From Ichthyophonus hoferi (Eukaryota > Opisthokonta > Ichthyosporea > Ichthyophonida > Ichthyophonidae): a DNA stretch of 64,000 nt. The notes under the pieces were generated by a model. It saw only the letters and a list, made by a program, of their open reading frames with translations. It was not told where the DNA came from and did no database searches. Location of the stretch: NCBI GenBank assembly GCA_002751075.1, contig NAOQ01000131.1, positions 71,461 through 135,460 of the forward strand. The letters run 5' to 3'. Below, in pieces: positions 12,301-37,164 of the stretch. Each line of letters opens with the position of its first letter. The stretch's first letter is position 1. The position numbers and the translations under genes were made by a program.

Positions 12301-14560
12301 AAAATAAAAATTCAGTATGAACATGTATACATTAGCAATTTATCGGTGGAAAAATGGAAAAAATAAATCTAGAAATGCTCTTCGTGTTCTATTTATATTT
12401 ATAACTGTCCTTAACCATTACAAAAAATATCCCATGAAGGGAAATCAATTAAATGCGAAAGTATTCCAAATAACATTTGCGTCATATCGAAAGAGTAGAT
12501 TTACTTCCATGGGAGTAACTCGATTATATAGCATAACGTGACATTCTTTTGAATATTCTATGACTCGGTCAATCTATGGTGCTAGTCAAAGACAACGAGG
12601 TTGAAATCTCATTATTCTATTGTAGTCACCCATATATTTTAAGAAATATAATATACCATTAAAAATACCTCTAAGAGGATTTATATTGGCAATTTAATCA
12701 AATAAAATACATAAGTTAGAGATTTGAACTATGATGGCTAATTGGTTTCATTTCTCATCGTATAAGAGTGTCGGAATTTGATCGATCGATAAATTTTGAT
12801 ATACTCGCAATTAATGATGTGGCTGCCCTTTATATTTGGATTCTTGGGTAAATAATAATTAATAATGAAGTATAAGATATTAAATAATATGAAATTATAA
12901 AATATTTTCTATTCATAATAAGTTTCTGAAGACCAAAATAATTTAATTGTTGATAAAATATAGTTCTAACATGCAATAGATAACTTTACACATTTTTGAC
13001 CAATAAGAACAATGAGATCTTACACCTCTCTGCTGCCAATGGTTCATATAATCAAATAAAAGATGTATCCAATCATCTGTTGAGAATGGTTTAGAGTATA
13101 ATCGCTAACAACGCTAATCGGGGTAATTCCAAAAAAAAAAAAAGACCTTAAAGAAAAGGTAATATCCCATTGGCCATCTAACAAATATTGTATTAAAGTG
13201 TAGCGTAACATTGCACACATACGTATATATATATATATATATATCTTTACTTTTTGTTTGTCGTTACTCTTGCTACTACATATGAATATATACTTGCGAT
13301 TGTAAATATATGTCCAGATTGATATAGATAAAATCTGGATGCAATCCTGTCGCGAGCCGGAAGGGATCTTGCCTACGTAGAATTAATTTCAGGAAAGAGG
13401 TACGATATTAGAGCTAGAATATTGACGCATACGCGACAGCTATTGCTTACTATGTCATAATATTTATATATGTATAAAGAGGTTCACATTTACAATAAAA
13501 AGAAGTCGTAATTGCATAGTTGTATATTACAGCTGTTTGCATGATAAGATAGCATATATCGTAGTATGATGCTTTATTCCGCACCGCAACTGCTAATAGA
13601 TAAATTAATGGTTAACTATACAAAAACATCCCAAAGAAATACAAATTCTTAATTTAAACGAGGATTACCTCAATACTTGGTAATTATTCTTGATGGATTT
13701 AGGGCTTAAGTATATTGGTTTCGTCGTCTCCGTGAACTCGTGTGCATGCGTACTTATTAGCCTACCTACATATGCAATTAATGTTACTACGAAACCTCTT
13801 TTCATATAGAGTTAATTACTTTACTTGATTCTCACTCGGAAAGCCCATGTGCGTTCTGTTAGCATATAGACAGCATTAATCACCTATAGTTTGTCCAATG
13901 TAATAAATGTATTCTATTTGTTGATTGGTCATTTGAAAATAGGTTCGGTGTATCTTAAAAAGATGATCAGTAAAATGAGCCAATAACATATTTCTATTAA
14001 TATGAATTGGCCTATCACTTTATTATTATAGCTCTACCACTTTGGCATGGTTAAACAACAACAATAATACAAAATTCTGTTTTCTTTACCACGTCTATTA
14101 TTAGATTCTATTGACTATTTACATATATTCTCTCCTCAATGAAAAATTGCAATTACGCATGGCTGTTATATTTGCAGTCTCTCAATTTCAGTGTCAATTA
14201 TAGCCCGTAATACTTCAAATTGGAAATAGGATAGTGTGTATTATAGTCCAAAGGAATTTGTGGATGATGGTTAGAAACGAAGAAGCTTTAATGGCATGTT
14301 TATTTCTCTTATTTTTGGCTAGTGATGACACTCAAGATATTCTCTGAATTTATTCAAATTATGTATTTTTGTTTGCTTCAAATCGTTACTTAAAAGGCTA
14401 ACATAAACAGTTTAGCAGTAGAGTGGAGTGGAACAGTGGGTGCCGCAGTCCAACATGTGCATTCAGTAATAATGCTGCAATAATGTGGTGTTGCTCTCTA
14501 CTAATAGACGAAGAGGAGTAGCCTCACGTTGCACATTCCTGATAGAAAGATAATGTTAGA

Positions 14561-14880
14561 AGACCGTTAACTCCGAATGAACATCTAGTTTGGCCAAAGT
14601 TCTGCTAACAATTGGATGGCATGATTGGTCCAATATTATTTGAGTTGATTGAATAACATTCTTAACCAGGTAAATTGATTTGTCAATACATAGAATGTGA
14701 GTGCATTTACATTAAATGAGAAAATAAGCTAAAGAGCCACTCAAATATATGGACACAATAGTATTAGATCGTCGTGACAAAATCAGATAGTTCTCGTGAG
14801 CCTCCGTGGTCTTCTGTGAATTATATTAGTCGATAGGGATCCTTACGATCGGTACCATTTGCGTTGATGAACACAGCTAC
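14561..14880 (+). repeat. Dispersed repeat, copy 1 (partial, diverged)
   Basis: Starts with GACCGTTAACTCCGAATGAACA, matching the start of copies at 15111 and 36073. It shares a later block around 14752-14870 (GGACACAATAGTATT through CGGTACCATTTGCGTTGATG) with copy 2 at about 15584-15700. The family is unknown; non-coding and old by its divergence. Confidence 0.6.
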
Positions 14881-15110
14881 GATCAACACCCATAATAAAC
14901 AAAAGTCAAAAAAAAAGGAAAGGGAACGGAAAAAGCTAATAAATGCCCCGGCACACCCGGGCATACGCGGTAACCTTGCATGCCTGTATAAGTGTATAAT
15001 ACTGATATGGGCAAATACAAATGTGTTCGTCACACCGATCTGACAGTTATAATCACTGACCCCCGCCTAAAGTTTGCGCACATTGCTTGAATCAGACCTT
15101 TAAATTTTGC

Positions 15111-15850
15111 TACAAGATCGTTAACTGCGAATGAACACTTAGTTTGACCAATCTTTGATAACAAGCGATAATGCAATGATTTGCTTTATTTTAGCTATTC
15201 GAATACCGTTCTATAATAAGTAGGTAGATTCTTGTCATAGTATGCAGCCGACAGGATGAATAATAACTACGAGAATATAACTGTGCACCCGATAATCCAA
15301 TGACATAAGTACGTTTGCGATAATTAACTCCTCTACGGATATGCAGATATTATGGGTCCCTGCCTCTGCTACTAAATATTCCAGGGACTCTAGCTGAGAG
15401 AAGGATATCCAAAAATAGGACTTATTCAATTGGAAAGTTTCATATGGGAGAAGGTTGTGGTCCAAGCTAGCATACATACTTATGCAATTTAATATCTAAG
15501 TAATATAGTGCCCTTATTTGTAACTAAACAGCGGTATATACTTTTACATCAATGAGGAAATTAATTAATTCGCCATAAATAGGGACACAATAGTATTTAA
15601 GTATTGGTGTAAGATTGAACAATTCTATTGGGTCTATGTGACCTATCATGAGTAAGCTTAGCTAACAACAATCTTTACATTCGGTCCCATTTACGATAAT
15701 GCAATCTATACGCCTGTCTCCATTGCCTTCTAGAAAGTAGATCAAACCAATTAGATATTACTGACGTTAATATAACAAATGATTACAAAAATCAAATGAA
15801 TACTCCGACGAATTGTGGACCCGTTAACAGAACTCTCCCGGATTCTTATA
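15111..15850 (+). repeat. Dispersed repeat, copy 2
   Basis: Aligns by eye with 36073-37020 over several blocks: the start (TACAAGATCGTTAACTGCG), the middle (CTTTTACATCAATGAGGAAA, TTCGCCAT, then GACCTATCATGAG) and the end (ATACGCCTGT, ATTGCCTTCTA). It carries about 300 bases (roughly 15243-15535) absent from the 36-kb copy. That extra block holds a minus-strand frame of 80 codons (15235-15477) with no recognised motif. Confidence 0.65.
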
Positions 15851-17731
15851 ACAAATACTGAATATCTATCACATATAGATTTCATAGACATACTATTAAA
15901 AAAAATTATCTCCATTAACTAAACTCAATATAATATAATATAATGAAATACTTGTTGATTTAGTATCACGGTAAATACATAAATATCGTTAGCTTATGTA
16001 TTATGTAGTCATATACCAGGAGTATTCGAGAGATGTAGTAAGAGAAAGGGTATTGATTACTTCATCTGGTTGAAGGCTGCCTTTTCGAGGGATAAGGCAA
16101 AGTATGATTACTAATTACGAACTAATTTATATACATACTGCAATATTCACATAAATTATAGGGCATACGCGTATTTACACAGAACTCACAAACACGTGCA
16201 AATTGACACTGCTCTATTATATATATATATATATATATATATCTACAGGATTAACAATAATATTGTCATTACCATAATGTTCCCTGTTCATACGTATTCT
16301 TGATTGTTATGGTTCCATAAATAAATCTCTATGTCAGTAGGTTCCAGAGTAATATCCAGTCTAATGCTGATATAGGAATCATCTGCTTGGTGTCCAGTTG
16401 TTTGGAGATTGAATCGTCAATTTTAACTTGTGTTGTGCTTATATCTCCTACATCTTGGATGGCAACTAAACAATAACAAGTAGAAAATCGAACATATTAA
16501 AAAAAAGTAAGCTTTATTTATTTTGACTACGGAATTTAATATCCCGGCCCTGTAGCAGACTAATATAATCTTGTCTATAAGGTGAACATTATTTTTGTTG
16601 GTCCAATAAAATCAAATAGCACGATTAGTTAAGTCATTAACACCTATATTAGATTATGTGATTAGTATAGATCTTAACATCTGATAGATTCAAGCAAGTT
16701 TCACGACGGTCTAAACCCAGCTCACGATACAGTATGTATTTTTGGCCCTTATTAACTGTCAAAATAAATGAATAATAGTCAACTTAAGATACTATAAAAT
16801 ATAGTATACCAGAGATAGACTAATTACCCATTTAGCCATAATTAATGAAGGCTATGATTATTTTGACCCGTTGTACATAAATGTAGCCATATGTTCGAGA
16901 CTGTTGTAATCCAAAGATACAATAAAACTATATCTCGCATGAATGTCTCCCACTCAGTCAATCACCCGCCTCCTCGTGTACTCATTCCAGTAAATATCAT
17001 AATGAATCGCATTATTCTTTTAATTTAAATGTGATGTATGGTAATACACTTTATATGCATATATTTCTACTTTGGGCCATAATTCTAAACACCACATCGT
17101 TCTGAAAACTACATTAGATGATTTTAGGTCAATAGATAAACAGATAGAAGCTACAATTAACTGATATATCTGCAAAGGAGGTCATTAGGGTAGGACAAAC
17201 TCTTTAATTTAAATGATCATTTTTTATTTTTTGTATCTTTTTTTTATGGCTATGTTGACGGACTACCCGTACCTACTTACTACCTTTAAATCTTTGCTAT
17301 ACAATCATGTTAAATTGAATTCCCCAATAGTGACAGGCAGGACACTACTGTTGTTTGGTATCGGTACATATAACGAGATCATCTAGATATCCCACATGGT
17401 CATAAATTGCATGCGTGTCAATGTACGATTGACGTCAATAAATGTGATTGTGCATGCTTACTATATATATATATATATATGTATTTATATCAATATCTTA
17501 TATGGTCAGGCACGAGGAGTGGTAGAAGATGAAAAAATGGGTACGACATATTATGATGATATATGTGAGTATACATACATAATATACTGTAAAAAGTACA
17601 CCATTGTAAATGTACCTTGTAATATATGTAATAACTTATAGATCTTGTGTAAGTATTAAACATCAACCTCTACCGCTCAACGGTGTCTCAGCAGCCCACC
17701 TTCCCCCTCAAAATATAATACGTGAAAAAGA

Positions 17732-20700
17732 CTACAGATTATGTTCCTTGGATAGTTTCCTTTCGATGGAAAGACGCATGAAAGCCACCAATGAATGAAC
17801 TGCTTTGCTTGCTCCTTTTAGGCAACGGAAATACTCATCTTCCTCGAAGCATCCTGAAAGATATAGGAATTAGACCAGTGTTAAATGTGAATTTAGCATT
17901 TAAAGGGGTTGATTGGTTGGTGTTATTAATTTATCCAGTTAAAAAAATGCTTCTCATTTACTCTCCTAAAACAATAACTATTCACCTAGTTACAAAACAT
18001 TGAACATTGTCTATACATGTAATATATACATATATTAATGTAGTCATAATTTTGCTCTATAATGTAGATAATGAAGTATCAATTAGCTTTGCTGTCTATG
18101 CACTCATCACCTCTAAGCATTATTATGCTCAAGCTCCCCATTACCAACTGACTTTACCAGCCTTTATTTATGCTATACCAATGAATGCATATTTTGGCTA
18201 CTAATTATGACCTTTAGAGGTTTTTTTCCTCAAGTCCATTTATTCATTAGACCTTGGTCCAATAAATGCTACCCCAGTTGTCTGTATTATATCATATGCA
18301 ACTCCTTCCATAAGCCGCACTGGCATATCATATGGGGTATCATAGCAACAGGATGAATCATGGATCTTCCAGTGGATATATAAAACCCAAGCTTAATCAC
18401 AGTGGTGACAATTTTTTTCATTGATTTCTTGGTATATATGAATATGGATAAACAGAGAAAGAAAAGGAGATTGGCAAACGGAGATGTAGATAGATAGATA
18501 GATAGATATATAAGGACAAACCTTCGGCCTGGGAGAGTAGTACCTCATCCATGTTGGTGCTCTTGTACGCAAATGTCATGACCGCCTGCAGAGAGGACAA
18601 TGTGAATCTGATTGGTTACTAGGTTGTCTTGGAGATATATCATCCCATGTGTATGCAGGGTACTTCTGAACAAGCTTATTCTCTAGCTGCAACATCCCAT
18701 CGTAGTTACAATATAAACCTTTAATTGTGGGTAATCGCCTATACATGTATTTTAATACCGGCGCCGATTGGCTAACGCCGATTTAATTCGAGGAGAGAGA
18801 ATTAATACAATAACTGTTATCATATTATTATATCTATGTGATTATCAGCCTCTTAATCCAATCATCAATTATGTACACATCATCTAAGTGCAGGCCGTCA
18901 ACCAAGAAGTTATAACGTCATAAGGTCCTTTTACCTTGGCATCTTTCTCCTCGGGTAGGGTAGGGTCTAAGGCTAGGCTAGCAGTAGGAGGAAGGAAGAC
19001 AGTGATTGCAGCCAACATACCATCTAAGGGTACCCCTGCATCACACAGGGCCATACAGGCCCCATTCAGGGCACATGCTAGGAACGACCCAGCATTGTGC
19101 ATGACCTGGCGCCAATAAGAATATAGTGAAGAAAAAGTGAGTGTGAATGAAAGAACATAAAATAGGCAATCAATTACAATGTTACCTGGTATGCACAATC
19201 GTCATTGGTTATCAGATAAAGCTAATATCATTAACCAATAGACTGGAATGGCAATACAGTTATACTCCCATAGACCGGTAAGGACAGAGAGCTATAGTAT
19301 GAGCCAATGAGCTTTTAATTTTAATTTTAAAGAGGTTAATGAAGTGAATTGAATGAGAACTAATAGGTATATATATAGACGTACCCTATAAGATTATAGG
19401 TATATATCCTTCCTTATTACACTAAATATATTTTATCTAGCACAATTCATTCGTCACTGTTATATTGTTGAGACATTGTATACACTTATACGTGTATGCA
19501 ATGTATGTCTATAAGTCTATATTTTCATATATGAAAATATGTTATCTAGATCAATATATACATATCCTATTGTGTCTCTCCCCTAGCAGCCCAGTAAGGT
19601 GCAGTCAATCAGCATATATATCCCTCACACTAAGGTCACTCCCTTCCCACATCCAACACTATCCAATAATAACTCTTACCCTTTACCCGTAGCTCTTCCC
19701 ATTCGTCTACTTTATATCTCTATCCTTAATTCTTTTATTTCCTCTCTCTTTTTTAAATATACATATCTCTCTCATTCCTTTTCTCTCCTTCTCCCTATTT
19801 CTTTTACACCCATACCCACACCCACATACCGTCCTAACCTACCTGTATAACCACAGTAATAGAGGTGCGAGGGTACAGTTGGGTCAGTATAATATCCTCC
19901 AGGGTACGCCTGATAGTAGTCTCCATAGATTTCTCTGCGTATCCTGCCATACCTGTCTTAGGCTTTATAATCACTTCGACAGTGGCTCTACACCGCCCCC
20001 CCACATCCCTTGGTTAGCATAGAATAGTGGGATGGTAGTGTATATAGATTAAGGCAGTCATGTATGTTCATTCTCAAATCAGAACAAACAAAGTAACTAA
20101 TAATCTTTGACCAATAATATTTGAAGAAATGACTCACCTGTCTAAGCATTCCTTGGCCTCTCTGACATCAGCAGGTCCATATATGGCTACCAGGACAGAG
20201 GTCTGTGTGGGTGAGACCATGGATGAATGAGATTGGAGGAAAATCATACGAATTATTGGTTATTGATGTAAATAACGTATGTGTATGATTGGGAAAGAGG
20301 GGGAAATCCAATTGGATAATTATCATTCATGAATGGATGTAAGGGGGGTTCAGGATCCCATGATGTTAGTCCTGCCTTTGCTTCTATTGGTAGATTATCA
20401 TATTAGAAGTGGGGATGTATATGTAGTAGTTATGACTAGCGATATAGAATAAAAAATAAGCTTGTGTACGTGTGCATTTATATAAGATAGTGTGATAGTA
20501 TGATAGTACAATAGTATAAGAGTATAATAGCATGTACCATATATGCAATAATATATATATACCTGTATATACGTTTAATGTAACAATATACCTATATATA
20601 TATATAGTATAATTATGCCTCATTCTATCATACAACCTAAAATACATACGAGAGAAAGTAAAAAGGAGATAAACTCGTTGGCATAGAGAGGGAAAGAAAG

Positions 20701-21845
20701 AGATAGATTGGACATAGTAATAGGAGAAAATGCCTATATAGGACAGAGAAAGATAAAATAGTAAAGGGAAATAAAGAAAAATAAAGCGTGTATAATGGGA
20801 TATGTTCATGTTTATATATTTGTGGTTATTTTATATTGTATGTTTGTTTTTACATAGACTAGATAGCTTTAAGGACCGTGCTTCAAATAAAGAAGTAATA
20901 AAATTAAAACTACTTTTTAAGTGGATATATTTATATTAATTTTATAACTCATAATATAGGCAGGAAAATATGGTTATAGAATATAGTAATTATGTTATAT
21001 TAATAGTAAACTCACTATTAGTAATAGAATGTAACTGTTTGCATGTAGTACGTAACTAGATAGATAGATAGGTAAGTATATAGTTAGGTAAATAAGTAGA
21101 TAGATATATAAGTAAGTAGATAGATATGTAAGTAAGTAGATAGATAGGCAAGTATGTATATAGGTAAGAAAGTAGATGTATATGTAAGCAAGTATATAGA
21201 CAGATAGGTAAGTGGATAGATAGATAATTAAGTATATATATATAGGTAAGTAAGTAGATGGATATGTAAGCAAGTATATAGATAGATAGGCAAGTAGATA
21301 GATAAGTAAGTAAGTGAGTAAATAGATAGGTAAGAAAGTAGATAGATAAGTAAGCATATATGTATGCATATACAGGTGAATTAATTGTATGTTTTAAAAG
21401 ACATGTCTAGATATTATATTGCTGCATCCACTCTCTCTCTATATATATATATAGGAGTATGTGTACTTAGATATAATAGAAGTGCCTACTCGTACACCAA
21501 ATGTTAAAGCGTACGCATACTTGTTATGTTTCTTCATACACATAGAGCCAACATCTCATCAAACAGGTGAATATATATATATACATATATATATGCCTGC
21601 GTACATATACATATATACATACATAAAACCTCAACCCACATATATACACACGTACATGTACACATGCAACTATATATAATTACACCAAAAAACCAACAAC
21701 CAATAACCACTCTCATCCTTACCTCCCCCATACTGAACCTAGCGGACCCATCTGCTCTATTAAGAAGCCCTAGCTCACTTTGTAACTGTCTCACCTGACC
21801 CTTTGTACGGCCATCCTTACGACTAAACCCACTATCTTTCGACAT
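17732..21845 (-). CDS. EXOSC5: Exosome core subunit RRP46 (EXOSC5)
   Basis: Complete, 6 exons on the minus strand: 21845-21723, 20202-20138, 19987-19843, 19105-18935, 18585-18522, 17853-17732. They total 690 bases, 229 aa, with all phases matching; human EXOSC5 is 235 aa. The product is one of six RNase PH-fold subunits forming the ring of the RNA exosome, which channels RNA to associated 3'-5' exonucleases in nucleus and cytoplasm. Recognisable blocks: [14 protein letters not shown] at the N-terminus, [21 protein letters not shown], and the family signature [26 protein letters not shown] near residue 130, followed by [12 protein letters not shown]. Animal ring subunits of this kind are catalytically inactive. 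Start: ATG at 21845 opens the only exon with the RADGSA block. Intron 1 (1.5 kb) carries a long GATA/GTAA array. No nearby AATAAA seen. Confidence 0.93.
21053..21362. repeat. GATA/GTAA-type compound microsatellite
   Basis: About 300 bases built almost only from AGAT, AGGT and AAGT tetramers in EXOSC5 intron 1. It produces long spurious minus-strand frames rich in Leu, Tyr, Ser and Thr. Confidence 0.85.
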
Positions 21846-24151
21846 GCTTTAATGAGTGAATGTAGATAAGGTAGGTGAGGTAGGAAGAAGGTAGAGAAGG
21901 TAAGGTGATATACACGTGCACGTATGTATGTATATGTATATATTATTGTGTCGATAATGTAGTCTAATAAGTTGGTAAATTATAGGTTGGGGTTCAATCA
22001 TGTAAATGAATATTTTAAATTTTACATAGTTTTGACCAATTGACAGCTAAAATTATGAATGAAATTTAGTTGAGGGGTGTTGATTGATTGATCCGTAGAT
22101 TAAATTGACTGGTCAGTAGTGCAGTAGTGCAACCATGTATTATATATTGTATAAATATACTTTGGTATATGTATATTATATTGTATGTTTTTTTATAGAT
22201 ATGTTATATATATTATTATGTGTATATTTTATTTCTTATATTGTTATATGTAGATTGTACTATGTATAGTTGATTATATATATATATAATGCTACAAGTA
22301 TATTAGAGCCTCTGTATATATGTATATTATATGGATGGATATAATAATTTCTGTATATATATATATACTAGAATAGATAAATATGAATTTACACGGATAT
22401 GTTTTACGTATATTAATTATATTATATATAGTTAGACGTATATTAAATTTTACATAAATGATTATACGTATTGTTATATGATATGTATGTTTCTATGCGT
22501 ATTACATTATATATTATATTATATACTATATTTCATACAGATTGTTATATATTTTATATTTTATAGATGGCTATCTATAATATACTTTATATCTATGACG
22601 TTATATATGTGTGTTTCTCGTGTATATTGTTATGTTATATATATACTGTGATATATATATACGTATTATTAGTATATTGTTATGTATATATTATTATATA
22701 ATACATTTTGATATATGGTCATATATACTATACTTAGTATTTATTGTTATATATATACTCAATTCTATATAGCTATTATGATATACTTTATATATATATA
22801 TATATATATATATTGCTATACTTCGTGTATTTACTTTGTAATAGTAGGCATATATTGTTATATTTTATGCTATCATGCTAATATCGCCCCTATACAAGGC
22901 ATATACTGAGATTATGTAACTATTATTCATAAGGTAGAGCCATATACATATATAGTGTGCGTAAAAAGATGCCTATATATATGTATATGTGTCAACAAGT
23001 TAAAAGATAGCATGGTGAGTGATAGGTTAATCATAGAAGGTATGTTCAAAGCCTCATAACAACTAACTAATCATAAGTGACATTGATATCAGTGAATGTA
23101 TTCTTGAGATTGTATATCACTATAAATATATTTAATTATTTTGACCGAGTATTAAATAATAATAATATTATTTAATACTCCATTCTTCCTTTCTATGTAC
23201 ATTGAATTGTACTTACTCATTAGCCAGATTCATCATAAGCAAACCCATCTGAAACCTGTATATACTTTTAATTATAATTGTGCTCTTTCCTGATTAGTTC
23301 AATTTGTTAAGATACCAATAACTAGATATAATATATTAATATATTACAGTTAAAGAGCAGTTAATTGGATCAATTAGCAAAAGATAACACGAATCGATTG
23401 GTTTCGTTAAGTAAACGCTTAATTAAAACCAGTAATTAATTTAAAATAAATTTAAGGAATTAAGTGTCTTTATTTTAGTGAGAAATTGATAATAAACCTT
23501 AGCCTCGACAGTGAGTTTTTCATCAGCACTCCTCTGATTACTTACAATAAGGTTATTGATTGTTGACTGATTATAATATCAAGTTGATCATAAGGATTTC
23601 TGAGGTCTGAATTGAGATGGTAATGATGAGATTAATTCATTGGTCTAGGTCAAATGTGACTTATAAAAGCGTTCATATAATTTTATCAACGATCTTTGCG
23701 CCCAATCAACCCAAACGTATCATCCAGTGGGGGAGTACTGTTAGTTTTAATGTAGTACGAGTAGAATGTAGGCATATAGTCACTATTTCCATTACACCAA
23801 AAAAATTCTTTCTTTCACCTCATACCACCAGTTGTTTCCAGCTATTATACCATTGCATAGTTGATAGTTCTCTACATATAAAGTTATAAATTGTCCTTAA
23901 ATAGTCATAGTTGGTATCACGGGTAAAACACATCAATCACATTTCGTATATGGTATAATGAAAGAGAAAATAAATGAGACCAGCTCATACGTATTCTTAA
24001 CCCTCACCCTACCATTTACTTATAGTATAACACCATGATTTAGCATTCACGTTTTATTAACTAAAGATCATTCTCAAAGATGAAAACTGGGTGAAAGTCA
24101 GGCTGTAGTTGCAATAGCAGTACTAGTATAATAATATATTTCATATTATAT
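21846..24151. other. Spacer between EXOSC5 5' end and ACO2 3' end
   Basis: About 2.3 kb. 22130-22910 is almost pure AT dinucleotide-like DNA with no structure I can name. 23000-24000 is ordinary AT-rich sequence; the plus-strand frame at 23617-23889 (90 codons) has no recognisable motif. The EXOSC5 promoter should lie just above 21845, and the ACO2 3' UTR occupies the right end. Confidence 0.5.
24053..24058 (-). terminator. AATAAA polyadenylation signal for ACO2
   Basis: TTTATT on the plus strand, i.e. AATAAA on the minus strand, about 95 bases beyond the aconitase stop codon. The hexamer is seen; its use is inferred from distance and orientation. Confidence 0.55.
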
Positions 24152-35176
<11,025 letters not shown>

Positions 35177-36072
35177 CTTTGGCTAAGCGGTAACTGCTCC
35201 TGCCATTGGAATATATATTAAAGCTGCGTAGGTATTTTTTGTGACAAATGGAATGGAAGACTGGAGTGCATGATTCTTATTTTTGTGTTTAGTTTTTATT
35301 GGTTCAATAAACAATGGTTTGCTCACTAAGGGTCTGATTGGTGAGACATTGGACCACCCCATAGGAGATGTTACTCTTCCCCTTCCCTACCACTTTATAC
35401 ATAGAAAGATATAGTAGAAAATAATTAAAACCTATATTTAAATATTATTTTTAATGTAAAATTTAATTTTCATGTGCTTTATTTATTTAAATAGATGTTA
35501 ATTTGTCAAAAAAAAAAAACGGTTATTACTGTCCTACAATCTACTTCCATTTTTGGTATCTACGCTAAAAGCTTATATTTGATCTTGAAAGCAGAAAACA
35601 TTATTTATCTGGTCTGATTATAGCATGACTACTTTGTCTACTTTTGGCTATACTTTTATCTTGATTCTAATGCAATGATTTGTAGTTTTAACAATGATGA
35701 TGTGCATAGGTACACGAAGTCTAAACATAGATCTCAACGTAAACAATTAAAATTATGACTTGGGCAGTAGCCAATGGATAGCCAATCTTTTATACCAGAC
35801 TATTGGATTTAGCCCTATTATATCTCTCGAACTGGTTTAAGATTGCGGTCGTTTAAATTGTATTTTTATAGTTAGCCACCAATGTTATTGCCTTGATCGC
35901 AGAAGTTTTGCGATTGCTGCTTTGATTATGATTAGTATTAATCGCATATCGATCGCTGGCATAGTCCAATTACTTGTTTTAAAATAGCTATAATTGGTGA
36001 CCAAAAGTATATTGGCTACGTAGAAAGCACGTATTGTTATGAAGTTAAATGGGACCGATTAAAAACTAAATG

Positions 36073-37020
36073 TTACAAGATCTTTAACTGCGAATAGACA
36101 CGTACTTCGGCTGATCTTTGATAACAATTGCAAATGTAATGATTTGATTAGTCTTATTTTAGTTAATCGAATACTGTTCGTTCTACAATAGGTAGGTCGG
36201 TCTTGTCATAATATGCTGTATATGAATACTTTTACGTCAATGAGGAAATGAGTTAATTCGCCATCTAAATACAGTATTTAAGCATTACAGTAAGATCAGA
36301 CAACTCTAGTGGGTCTCTGTGACCTATCGTGAGATGAATTAGCCAATAATAATCTTTACAGTCGGCTCCATTACGATAATGAATACAACTAGGCAGACGC
36401 TAACCGCAATTGACCCGCAATTGACGTGCACGATAAGGTGATAAAAGAAAATTGAAATAACTAATTATAAAGACTCTTAGCTGACCCCGTCGTTCGGCGC
36501 CCCCTGGTTGTTCGTACACAAGCGGTCCACTAACGAAATTACAAAGTTCTCGTAATATACATAAAGCTTTGCACAATATAGATAATAAACGCATCGTTGT
36601 TGTATTGTCTAGTCCACAGTTAGCACTCACATACAATAATCAGTGTTTAGGTTTTTCACCCGTTAAAAAGTCAAAGAACTGCATACTAACATTAAATAGT
36701 AGCAATTGTTATTAGTTACATAGTAATATAGTACTTCTTCCTGATCATACATGATGTGCCATAATCACTATCGCACCTAAACGAAATAAAGTAGGAACTC
36801 CTCCCTCAGTAATAGCTGAATATAATTGTATTAGACATCTAGAAATAGAGTCACCATATACGCCTGTTTCTGCTACATTGCCTTCTATAAAAAGTATATT
36901 AAATCAATTAGCTTACTAACACTAGCATAGAAATAAAAACGATTGATTCCTAAAATCATTTGGAGATCCCGAGGAACTAACAAGTCAAACAGTACCCCGT
37001 AGTCATACTCGCACTCCCGT
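36073..37020 (+). repeat. Dispersed repeat, copy 3
   Basis: Homologous to 15111-15850: opens TTACAAGATCTTTAACTGCG, continues with TTTTACGTCAATGAGGAAA, TTCGCCAT, GACCTATCGTGAG and CATTACGATAATG, and ends with TATACGCCTGTTTCTGC and ACATTGCCTTCTATAA. It holds about 450 extra bases (roughly 36385-36850) absent from copy 2, including a minus-strand frame of 78 codons (36400-36636) with no recognised motif. The two copies therefore each carry a different internal segment. Confidence 0.65.
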
Positions 37021-37130
37021 CACGTCATTATTCGTGGCATCGAATCATATTGTAAATTATTGTTGAGACTCTTAAGCGTATTAGATTTCCAAAAAACCGA
37101 TAAATCTATTCATTGGTCGATTCAGAGGGA

Positions 37131-37164
37131 TTTCCCGCGCGTAATTACGATAAATATCGTAATT
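37131..37164. repeat. E2F-like site next to a 10-bp inverted repeat
   Basis: TTTCCCGCGC at 37131-37140 is followed by AATTACGATA (37143-37152), spacer AA, then TATCGTAATT (37155-37164). The arms are perfect. Function unknown. Confidence 0.5.

Larger units (their letters stand above)
9358..17731. other. AT-rich spacer between CSNK1G 5' end and EXOSC5 3' end
   Basis: 8.4 kb without a recognisable gene. Apart from copies of a dispersed repeat (14561-14880, 15111-15850) and short AT microsatellites (for example around 13226-13242, 16221-16240 and 17461-17480) I see nothing I can name. Open frames at 10170-10490, 10554-10775, 10792-11028, 12317-12541, 14821-15033 and 15235-15477 lack known motifs, consistent splice signals or coding-like composition. 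The 5' UTR and promoter of the casein kinase gene should lie in the first part. Confidence 0.55.

Noticed and set aside
15235-15477. 80-codon minus-strand frame with fairly balanced composition
   Set aside because: Lies in a dispersed-repeat copy; no known motif and no partner exon.
20995-21369. 124-codon minus-strand frame rich in Leu, Tyr and Ser
   Set aside because: It is the GATA/GTAA microsatellite in EXOSC5 intron 1.
23617-23889. 90-codon plus-strand frame between EXOSC5 and ACO2
   Set aside because: No motif, no splice partner, AT-rich composition like the spacer.
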